Source: Flavobacteriales bacterium (lineage in GTDB: Bacteria > Bacteroidota > Bacteroidia > Flavobacteriales_E > Vicingaceae). From it: a DNA stretch of 14,364 nucleotides. Within the stretch, counting starts at the first letter, position 1. The number at the start of each line of letters is the position of its first letter. Location: positions 1 to 14,364 of the forward strand of contig JAJCYN010000394.1 of the NCBI GenBank assembly GCA_029262915.1. The letters run 5' to 3'. The notes under the pieces were generated by a model. That model was not told where the DNA came from. It did not search any database and saw only the letters and a program-made list of their open reading frames with translations. Positions 7,222 to 13,160 of the stretch are shown piece after piece. The translations under genes were made by a program, and so were the position numbers.

Positions 7222-7275
7222 GTTTAACGAACTGATCTATATTAAATTAAAACGTAACATAGAGGAACGTTAGGC
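7222..7275 (+). other. attC-like recombination site, left of cassette (split site 1)
   Basis: 54 bases with the integron attC layout. R''-like box GTTTAAC (7222-7228, matching RYYYAAC), R'-like box GTTAGGC (7269-7275, matching GTTRRRY) and an inner TCTAT (7236-7240) / ATAGA (7260-7264) pair that would form the L stem, separated from the R stem by short unpaired stretches. The outer GTTTAAC pairs better with the R' of the downstream site (GTTAAAC, perfect) than with its own GTTAGGC, as expected if a cassette inserted here and displaced the original R' half. The site is short for attC (commonly about 57 bp and longer). The 3' half is 23/32 identical to the site at 8161-8212. Confidence 0.5.
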
Positions 7276-8206
7276 AAAATACCAAAGAGCTTATATATGA
7301 AAAAAAAAATTCTTAATGGACTAAGAGAAGTATGGAAAATTCCGATTTTAGAAAAGATTTTAGTTCACCAAACCAAGGGTAATTTCTTTGGTTCCCTGAT
7401 AACAAAACTCCCTCCAAATCATTATCAATACTCAAAAAACACTATCCGAAAAGTAAAAAGAGATGGCATCAATTATCAGTTAAATTTATCTGATATTGTC
7501 GATTGGTTTATCTATTTCGGTTTTAAAGAGTTATCTAGACAAAATCTATATGATTTAACAAATGAAAATGATTGTGTCATAGATATTGGTGCCAATATTG
7601 GCGATGTTACTATGCATTGTTCAGAAAAAGTAGGGAAAGGAGGGGAAATACACTCATTTGAACCTGATCCTGTAAACTTTGAGCGACTAAAAACAAATTT
7701 GCACTTGAACAATTTCTCAAATATTACAATAAATAAATTCGGCTTAGGTTTTGAAATAGGAAACTGTTACATAGCAAATGTTGATTCTCATAATCAAGGT
7801 ATGAATAGGATTGTCAATCCAACATCAAACACTAATAATCTATCGCAAGTTCAAATGACTACACTTGATATATATATCAAGGAAAAAGGTTTGGAAAAGG
7901 TTGACTTAATAAAAATTGATGTCGAAGGTTTTGAATTCAATGTATTAAAAGGGAGTAAAGAAGTTCTAGATTCATATCATCCAACTTTATTTATTGAATT
8001 AGATGATGAAAATTTAATTGAACAAGGAAGTTCTGCAAAAGAACTATTAGAGTTTTTGGAGGTCAGAAACTATGAAATATCACACGCTGAGACTGGAGAA
8101 AAAATGACTAAAGAAGCCATATTTGATAAATGTCATTACGACATTATAGCAAGACACATTTCCTAACACTTAGTAAAGATGAATTAAGACGAGACATAGA
8201 CAGACG
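7270..8206 (+). mobile_element. putative integron-type gene cassette (about 937 bp) carrying one methyltransferase gene
   Basis: If recombination occurs after the G of GTTRRRY, the inserted unit runs from TTAGGC at 7270 to the G at 8206. Its ends agree with each other: its own R'' (TCCTAAC, 8161-8167) pairs 6 of 7 with its own R' (GTTAGGC). The outer halves GTTTAAC and GTTAAAC pair perfectly and extend to a 12-base match (TTTCGTTTAACG at 7218-7229 against 8205-8216), as if they had once been adjacent. The gene fills the unit, with about 21 bases before its ATG, no promoter-like sequence, and a stop codon inside R''. All this is classic cassette architecture. No integrase or further cassettes are in the window, and L-box pairing in the downstream site is poor, so a small unrelated element with inverted ends remains possible. 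Confidence 0.5.
7297..8166 (+). CDS. FkbM-family SAM-dependent methyltransferase
   Basis: 289 residues. Contains a class I methyltransferase Rossmann fold with the S-adenosylmethionine motif DIGANIGD (96-103), an acidic strand end SFEPDPVNFERLK (120-132, Glu122 for the ribose) and the FkbM signature DLIKIDVEGFEFNVLKGS (203-220). FkbM proteins methylate hydroxyls on sugars, polyketides or small metabolites; the substrate here is unknown. The N-terminal ~90 residues are family-variable. The gene sits alone between two attC-like sites, starts 21 bases after the first and has its TAA inside the second, so it is probably a cassette gene read from an outside promoter. Upstream ribosome-binding sequence is weak. 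Nearby glycosyltransferases at 597-2806 are not in the same unit, so any link to glycan O-methylation is only suggestive. Confidence 0.85.
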   Translation: MKKKILNGLREVWKIPILEKILVHQTKGNFFGSLITKLPPNHYQYSKNTIRKVKRDGINYQLNLSDIVDWFIYFGFKELSRQNLYDLTNENDCVIDIGANIGDVTMHCSEKVGKGGEIHSFEPDPVNFERLKTNLHLNNFSNITINKFGLGFEIGNCYIANVDSHNQGMNRIVNPTSNTNNLSQVQMTTLDIYIKEKGLEKVDLIKIDVEGFEFNVLKGSKEVLDSYHPTLFIELDDENLIEQGSSAKELLEFLEVRNYEISHAETGEKMTKEAIFDKCHYDIIARHIS

Positions 8207-8212
8207 TTAAAC
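8161..8212 (+). other. attC-like recombination site, right of cassette (split site 2)
   Basis: 52 bases: R''-like box TCCTAAC (8161-8167; first base is T where a purine is usual, and it overlaps the methyltransferase stop codon) and R'-like box GTTAAAC (8206-8212). It shares ACATAGA-N3-ACGTTA with the left site (8194-8209 against 7257-7272, 13 of 16 identical) and 23 of 32 bases over 8178-8209. Inner L-box pairing is poor, which weakens the case. It ends about 25 bases from the convergent nfu stop. Confidence 0.45.
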
Positions 8213-8237
8213 GAAAAATTAATAAGAAAGAAATTTA

Positions 8238-8855
8238 TCAACCATTAACAGCTTCCACTTCCTTTACTTCGGGCAACATATTTTTTAATAATGATTCTAT
8301 ACTGCCTTTTAAAGTCATTGTTGAAGAAGGGCAGCCACTGCAAGATCCTTTTAAAATAACCTTAACAACTCCATATTCAAACGAATAAAACTCTATAGCA
8401 CCACCATCACCTTCAACAACAGGCTTAATGTATTCATCCAAAATACTAATGATTTTTTTATCTAATTCAGTATAATCTTTTGGAGAGGTTTCCCCATCTC
8501 CTTTTTCTTCTTTTTTTTCTTCTACGGCATTTAAAAATTCTTCTCGAATTACAATAGCACCCTCAGCGTTCAAATAATTTGTTATAAAATCTCTTAATTC
8601 CATAACAACATCATTCCATTCAATAGCTCCACTTTTACTTATTGTAACAAAATTTCCTGCAATAAAAATTCCGTTCACAAATGGAAAGTTAAATAGTTCT
8701 TCTGCTAAAGGAGATGGTCCGCCAACTCGTTGGTCAGCTAATATCTCATACGATTTATCATTGGTAACCAACCACCTGTTCGATACAAATTTCATTGTAT
8801 CTGGATTAGGAGTCATTTCAGCATATATAGTATAAGGAGCTTTTTTCGTTTCCAT
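8238..8855 (-). CDS. Nfu-type iron-sulfur cluster carrier/scaffold
   Basis: 205 residues in two domains. The N-terminal Nfu_N-like domain (about 8-95) has the typical TPNPDTMKFV start and segments GGPSPLAEELF and GIFIAGNFVTI. A charged linker (about 111-128) leads to a C-terminal NifU-like thioredoxin-fold domain (about 132-200) with the cluster-binding C172-x2-C175 in GSCSGCPSSTMTL. Nfu receives [4Fe-4S] clusters from the Suf or Isc machinery and delivers them to target enzymes in the cytoplasm; the two-domain form is usual in Bacteroidota and mitochondria. It starts 11 bp after the cysN stop, so it is likely co-transcribed with cysDN; sulfite reductase and other Fe-S enzymes of sulfur assimilation would be sensible clients, but that link is inference. 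Confidence 0.9.
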   Translation of the reverse strand: METKKAPYTIYAEMTPNPDTMKFVSNRWLVTNDKSYEILADQRVGGPSPLAEELFNFPFVNGIFIAGNFVTISKSGAIEWNDVVMELRDFITNYLNAEGAIVIREEFLNAVEEKKEEKGDGETSPKDYTELDKKIISILDEYIKPVVEGDGGAIEFYSFEYGVVKVILKGSCSGCPSSTMTLKGSIESLLKNMLPEVKEVEAVNG

Positions 8856-8866
8856 TTCTAATTTTA

Positions 8867-10132
8867 TTAGATTATCATTCCAGCACCAACCGTTTCGTTG
8901 GTTGCTTCATCAATTAAAATTAAACTACCAGTAGTTCTATTCCGGCTATATTTGTCATATAATAAAGGTTTTGTAGTTCTGACAGCTATTCTGGCAATAT
9001 CATTCATAGTTACCTCTTTATCATCTTCAATTCTATGTAAGTTATTAACGTTTATTTTATATTTTACTTCTTTGATAATACATCTAACATCATTAGAGGT
9101 GTGCTTAATAGCATACTTCCCTCTTGAAACCATTTTTTTATCATTCAACCAACAAATCATCACATCAATATCTTGCTCTACAGTTGGTTGGTTATTCTCT
9201 CTAACAATCATATCTCCACGACTCACATCAATATCATCCTCTAAGGTTAATGCAACCGACATAGGGGCATAAGCTTCTTCTAAACTTCCTCCCATAACAT
9301 CTATCGTTTTAATTTTAGATGTAAATCCTGATGGTAAAACTGCTACTTCATCTCCAGGTTTAAAAACTCCACCTGCTATTCTTCCTGCATAGCCTCTATA
9401 ATCAGGATATTTTTCTGACTTAGGTCTAATTACATATTGCACAGGAAAACGACAATCAATATGATTATAATCACTTCCTATGTGAATATTCTCTAATAGA
9501 TACATCAAAGTTGAACCTTGATACCAATTCATATTTTCAGATTTATTTACTACGTTATCTCCATTTAAAGCACTCATTGGTACAAAGTGAATGTCCTTTA
9601 CGTTTAATTTTGATGAAAAAGCTTCTAAATCAGTTTTAATCTTATCAAAAACCTCTTCAGAATAATCTACCAAATCCATTTTATTGATACAAAACACCAC
9701 ATGCGGTATTCCTAGTAAAGAAGATATAAAAGTATGTCTACAAGTCTGTTCTACCACACCATGGCGTGCATCAACTAAGATAATTGAAAGATTTGAAGTT
9801 GAAGATCCTGTAACCATATTTCTTGTATATTGAATATGACCAGGAGTATCAGCAATAATAAATTTACGTTTTGGTGTAGCAAAATAACGATATGCCACAT
9901 CTATCGTAATTCCTTGTTCTCTTTCAGCTCTTAATCCATCCGTTAATAAAGCAAGGTTAACGGTTTCATCACCTTTTCTCTTACTCGATTCTTCTATTGC
10001 TTCATATTGATCCTGAAATATAGATTTAGAATCATATAATAACCTTCCTATTAATGTACTTTTTCCATCATCAACGCTACCTGCAGTTGAAAAACGTAAA
10101 AGTTCCATATCTAAATATGAGTTCGTATCCAT
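8867..10132 (-). CDS. cysN: sulfate adenylyltransferase subunit 1 (GTPase)
   Basis: 421 residues. CysN couples GTP hydrolysis to sulfate adenylylation by CysD, giving APS in the cytoplasm. It has the EF-Tu-like GTPase motifs in order: GSVDDGKST (18-26, G1), ITIDVAYRYF (75-84, G2 neighbourhood), DTPGH (95-99, G3) and NKMD (150-153, G4), followed by beta-barrel domains II and III. The length equals CysN alone, so there is no fused APS-kinase (CysC/NodQ-type) domain at the C-terminus. It follows cysD by three bases and precedes nfu by 11, forming a clear operon. APS produced can feed sulfur assimilation or sulfation; the window has no reductase, kinase or sulfotransferase gene to decide. Confidence 0.95.
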   Translation of the reverse strand: MDTNSYLDMELLRFSTAGSVDDGKSTLIGRLLYDSKSIFQDQYEAIEESSKRKGDETVNLALLTDGLRAEREQGITIDVAYRYFATPKRKFIIADTPGHIQYTRNMVTGSSTSNLSIILVDARHGVVEQTCRHTFISSLLGIPHVVFCINKMDLVDYSEEVFDKIKTDLEAFSSKLNVKDIHFVPMSALNGDNVVNKSENMNWYQGSTLMYLLENIHIGSDYNHIDCRFPVQYVIRPKSEKYPDYRGYAGRIAGGVFKPGDEVAVLPSGFTSKIKTIDVMGGSLEEAYAPMSVALTLEDDIDVSRGDMIVRENNQPTVEQDIDVMICWLNDKKMVSRGKYAIKHTSNDVRCIIKEVKYKINVNNLHRIEDDKEVTMNDIARIAVRTTKPLLYDKYSRNRTTGSLILIDEATNETVGAGMII

Positions 10133-10135
10133 AAC

Positions 10136-11041
10136 TTAAAAATATCCTGCTTTTTTTCTATCTTCCATTGCCGCTTCAGAACGTTTATCATCAGAACGCG
10201 TTCCTCTTTCTGTTGTTCTTGCTGCTGCAACTTCTTCAATTATTTTTTCTATTGAATCTGCGTCAGATTCAACTGCTCCTGTACAAGTAGCATCTCCAAT
10301 CGTTCTAAATCTTACTTTCTTTCTAAAAGTAGGTTCAGTCTCCCTTTGTTCAATAAAATCACAAGAAGACATGATTACGCCATCTCTAACAAAAATATCT
10401 CGTTCGTGTGCTAAATATATTGATGGTATATCAATTTTTTCGTGTAGAATATATTGCCAAACATCCATTTCTGTCCAGTTACTAATCGGAAAAACTCTAA
10501 AATGTTCTCCCATATTTTTCAATCCATTAAATATATTCCACAACTCAGGGCGTTGGTTTTTTGGATCCCATTGCCCAAAATCATCTCTATGAGAAAAGAA
10601 GCGCTCTTTTGCTCGAGCTTTTTCCTCATCTCTTCTTGCTCCACCCATTGCACAATCAAATTTATGGTCTTCAATAGTCTCTAGTAGAGTAACCGTCTGT
10701 AAACTATTTCTACTGGCATTAAACCCTTTTTCTTCCACTACTTTTCCTTCATCAATAGACTGCTGTACAGAACCAACTATAAGGTTTGCTCCTATGTCTT
10801 TAATGTATTTATCTCTAAATTCAATCGTTTCAAAAAAATTATGACCTGTATCCACATGAACTAAAGGAAAAGGTATTTTACCTGGAAAAAAAGCTTTACG
10901 AGCTATATGTGCAACAATAATCGAATCTTTTCCTCCAGAAAATAGTAAAGCAGGATTCTCAAATTGAGAAGCAACTTCTCTTAAAACATAAATTGCCTCC
11001 GACTCTAATTCTTGTAAATGTGTTAAACTATAAGATTTCAT
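10136..11041 (-). CDS. cysD: sulfate adenylyltransferase subunit 2
   Basis: 301 residues from ATG 11041, the canonical CysD start (MKSYSLTHLQELESEAI) and length. An in-frame TTG at 11062 would add seven residues but is unlikely. CysD is the catalytic subunit that forms APS from ATP and sulfate with CysN. It has the PP-loop SGGKDS (35-40), then HVDTGHNFFETIEFRD, and a conserved block GGARRDEEKARAKERFFS; downstream PISNWTEMDVWQYI and SSCDFIEQRETE are family signatures, and the tail RSEAAMEDRKKAGYF is typical. It leads the cysD-cysN-nfu operon. A -7-like box lies upstream at 11060-11067. Confidence 0.95.
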   Translation of the reverse strand: MKSYSLTHLQELESEAIYVLREVASQFENPALLFSGGKDSIIVAHIARKAFFPGKIPFPLVHVDTGHNFFETIEFRDKYIKDIGANLIVGSVQQSIDEGKVVEEKGFNASRNSLQTVTLLETIEDHKFDCAMGGARRDEEKARAKERFFSHRDDFGQWDPKNQRPELWNIFNGLKNMGEHFRVFPISNWTEMDVWQYILHEKIDIPSIYLAHERDIFVRDGVIMSSCDFIEQRETEPTFRKKVRFRTIGDATCTGAVESDADSIEKIIEEVAAARTTERGTRSDDKRSEAAMEDRKKAGYF

Positions 11042-11059
11042 TGTTTTATTTTCAAACTT

Positions 11060-11067
11060 CAAAAGTA
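11060..11067 (-). promoter_or_regulatory. candidate -7 promoter box for cysD-cysN-nfu
   Basis: On the minus strand TACTTTTG, matching TAnnTTTG, 18 nt upstream of the cysD ATG, in the same ATTTACTTTTGAA context as the glycosyltransferase promoter. A TTTT at about 21 bases further upstream could serve as a weak -33 element. No sulfur-regulator operator can be named. Confidence 0.45.
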
Positions 11068-11102
11068 AATAATGTATTGTTAATATTTAAAACGATTGAA
11101 AT

Positions 11103-11130
11103 AAAAAAAGAGCATAAAATATGCTCTTTT
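11103..11130 (-). terminator. intrinsic terminator of the DUF6089-like gene
   Basis: AAAAGAGCATA (11106-11116) and TATGCTCTTTT (11120-11130) form an 11-bp perfect stem around AAA. On the minus strand the stem is followed by an uninterrupted T-tract (the A-run 11103-11109), 19 bases after the stop at 11150. It also has four T's on the plus strand, so it may act weakly both ways. It insulates the downstream cysD promoter region. Confidence 0.85.
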
Positions 11131-11149
11131 CACGATCTATACTTTAAGC

Positions 11150-12076
11150 TTAGAATTTAGCTCTCGATTTTCTTCTTCTTCTTTTCTTCTTACCAAGAAC
11201 CCAACTGTGTTTGGATTTATAAAACTTACTCCTCCCTCTAATTGCCCAACTAAAGTTAACCGTTACTGTAGCATAACTATCATTATGCTCAGGATCTCCT
11301 CTTTTTTTACCTGGACCATAAGTTGTTACAGCAGGAAAAGGTTGTCCATCCACAGGCTCTATAGCATCTATAACAGCCTGTGTTGTTTTGTTAGCCACAC
11401 TAGCAGTCAAAGGATCTGAATGAGCCACATATACAGTGCTGGCATCATCGAGATAATCAGTAAACGTTGTTCTCCATCCAACTTCCATACCCAGTCTATA
11501 CTTTCTATTTATAGTATAATAAAATCCTAATCCCAATGGAATAGCAAGGTTAAACCTGCTATAAGAAACTCCTTCTGTTTGAAGTGGCTGTAAAGGCACC
11601 CATTCTCCACTAGGTGTTTGCCCTTTTGGATTACTAAAAAATAATCCAACTCCAGAAAAGAAGTATAAATTAAAATCGGTAGAATATCGACCTGTTCGAC
11701 CTACATCATTTACTTTATAGAGATATAATTCTCCATTAAGCAAAAACTCAAACATGTCATTGTTAAAGTTCAAATTCCTCCCTTTCCTTCCCGGATTTAA
11801 TGATTTAGCATCATCACCAGTAAGCCTAATGTAATTCAATGACGCTTTAGCTCCAAATTTTGGAGAAATTCTATACCTAAAAAACCCCCCAACAGTCCAC
11901 CTAGAAAAATTAAGCTTCATATCCGAAATACCACCTCTTCTAGTTCCTTCTCCACCACCTATCTCTCCCAAGTAGTTAGTTACACCGCCAGAAAACCCAT
12001 AATCAATGTAATATTGACTATAAACTGATATAGAAGCAATTAACGCAAATACTAATGTTAGCAGCAATTTTCGCAT
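11150..12076 (-). CDS. DUF6089-like outer-membrane beta-barrel protein with basic C-terminal tail
   Basis: 308 residues. Signal peptide 1-20 (MRKLLLTLVFALIASISVYS), then a Bacteroidota-specific small outer-membrane barrel with alternating aromatic strands (YYIDYGFSGGVTNYLGEIGG, FFRYRISPKFGAKASLNYI, LAIPLGLGFYYTI) and the near-invariant VGWRTTFTDYLDDASTVY block seen in DUF6089 proteins. The final strand is about TVNFSWAI (275-282). After it comes a tail with KKKRRRRKSRAKF, not expected for a barrel end but seen in relatives only as shorter basic tails as far as I recall. Function unknown; such proteins are often thought to be involved in gliding or type IX-associated envelope functions, which I cannot confirm here. 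Single-gene transcript with its own terminator. Confidence 0.8.
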   Translation of the reverse strand: MRKLLLTLVFALIASISVYSQYYIDYGFSGGVTNYLGEIGGGEGTRRGGISDMKLNFSRWTVGGFFRYRISPKFGAKASLNYIRLTGDDAKSLNPGRKGRNLNFNNDMFEFLLNGELYLYKVNDVGRTGRYSTDFNLYFFSGVGLFFSNPKGQTPSGEWVPLQPLQTEGVSYSRFNLAIPLGLGFYYTINRKYRLGMEVGWRTTFTDYLDDASTVYVAHSDPLTASVANKTTQAVIDAIEPVDGQPFPAVTTYGPGKKRGDPEHNDSYATVTVNFSWAIRGRSKFYKSKHSWVLGKKKRRRRKSRAKF

Positions 12077-12081
12077 GAATG

Positions 12082-12089
12082 CAAATATA
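12082..12089 (-). promoter_or_regulatory. candidate -7 promoter box for the DUF6089-like gene
   Basis: On the minus strand TATATTTG, a full TAnnTTTG match, with TTG triplets 16 and 21 bases further upstream as possible -33 elements. It ends only five bases before the ATG, so the transcript would start at or next to the start codon (leaderless). Confidence 0.45.
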
Positions 12090-12203
12090 TAAAACTTATA
12101 TCTATCAACACAAGTTTATATTAAAATAATCTGCTTAAAAATACGATTAATACTAGTATTTTGTAGTTTCGTAGAAATTCAAATTAACAATATTTTAATA
12201 GTT

Positions 12204-13157
12204 ATGAATAATAAAATCACTTCTTTATTCAATATTTCTTTCCCTATTATACAAGGAGGGATGATATGGAATAGCGGATGGAAATTGGCTTCAGCTGTTA
12301 GTAATAGTGGCGGGCTTGGGTTAATTGGAGCTGGATCAATGTATCCTGAAACTTTTAGAAAACACATTCAAAAATGCAAGAAAGCTACAGACCAACCTTT
12401 TGGGGTTAATCTACCTATGATTTATCCACAAATGGATGAGTTAATTAATATTATTTTAGAGGAGAATGTGAAAATTGTATTCACATCTGCCGGAAACCCT
12501 AAAAAATATACTGATTTTTTCCATAAAAACGACATAAAAGTAGCTCATGTAGTACCAGGGGTAAAATTTGCAATTAAAGCTCAAGATGCTGGTGTTGATG
12601 CTATTGTAGCCGAAGGCTTTGAAGCAGGAGGGCATAACGGAAGAGATGAAACTACAACATTCTGTTTAATACCAATGATAAAAAAAGGGATAGGCATTCC
12701 TTTAATTGCTGCGGGAGGTATTGGAACCGGAAAAGGAATGTTAGCCGCAATGACTCTTGGAGCCGATGGTGTACAAATGGGTAGTAGATTCGCAGCTTCA
12801 GAAGAGGCTTCTTCTCATACTAATTTTAAAAATGAAATAGTTAGTGCTAAAGATGATTCTACCCAGTTAACACTAAAAGATGTCACTCCAGTCCGATTAA
12901 TTAAAAACAAGTTTTATAATGAAATTAACGAAGCCATCATAAGTGGAGCAACACCAGAACAGCAAAAAGAAATTTTAGGAAGAGGTAGGGCTAAAAAAGG
13001 AATGTTTGAAGGTGATTTAGATGAAGGTGAACTAGAAATAGGTCAAGTTGCAGGATTAATTGACTCGATAGAGCCTGTAGGTAAAATTATTGAAGATATT
13101 ATTACAGATTATAAACAAGCTTTAACAAGTATCAATTCTAAAAAATTCAATTTTTAA
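12204..13157 (+). CDS. FMN-dependent oxidoreductase, nitronate monooxygenase / FabK family
   Basis: 317 residues, TIM-barrel flavoprotein. Motifs in order: IQGGMIW (16-22), SNSGGLGLIGAG (33-44), PFGVNL (65-70), FTSAGNP (93-99), AEGFEAGGHNG (136-146) with His144, and the FMN-phosphate-binding AAGGIGTGKGM (169-179) then GADGVQMGSRF. Two readings are possible. Most databases call such Bacteroidota proteins nitronate monooxygenase (oxidises propionate-3-nitronate or nitroalkanes). However the spacing of the motifs, the histidine at position 144 and the C-terminal block GDLDEGELEIGQVAGLI closely resemble FabK, the flavin-dependent enoyl-ACP reductase of fatty-acid synthesis. A peptidase gene follows three bases after the stop, so the two are probably one transcript. 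The weak -7-like TAGTTTCG at 12164-12171 has one mismatch. Confidence 0.82.
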   Translation: MNNKITSLFNISFPIIQGGMIWNSGWKLASAVSNSGGLGLIGAGSMYPETFRKHIQKCKKATDQPFGVNLPMIYPQMDELINIILEENVKIVFTSAGNPKKYTDFFHKNDIKVAHVVPGVKFAIKAQDAGVDAIVAEGFEAGGHNGRDETTTFCLIPMIKKGIGIPLIAAGGIGTGKGMLAAMTLGADGVQMGSRFAASEEASSHTNFKNEIVSAKDDSTQLTLKDVTPVRLIKNKFYNEINEAIISGATPEQQKEILGRGRAKKGMFEGDLDEGELEIGQVAGLIDSIEPVGKIIEDIITDYKQALTSINSKKFNF

Positions 13158-13160
13158 TCA

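Noticed and set aside
8898..9272. 124-codon plus-strand frame
   Set aside because: Antisense to cysN, whose motifs are unambiguous; hydrophobic look results from reverse reading.
10136..11062. CysD start at TTG 11062
   Set aside because: The ATG at 11041 gives the conserved CysD N-terminus; TTG would overlap the putative -7 box.
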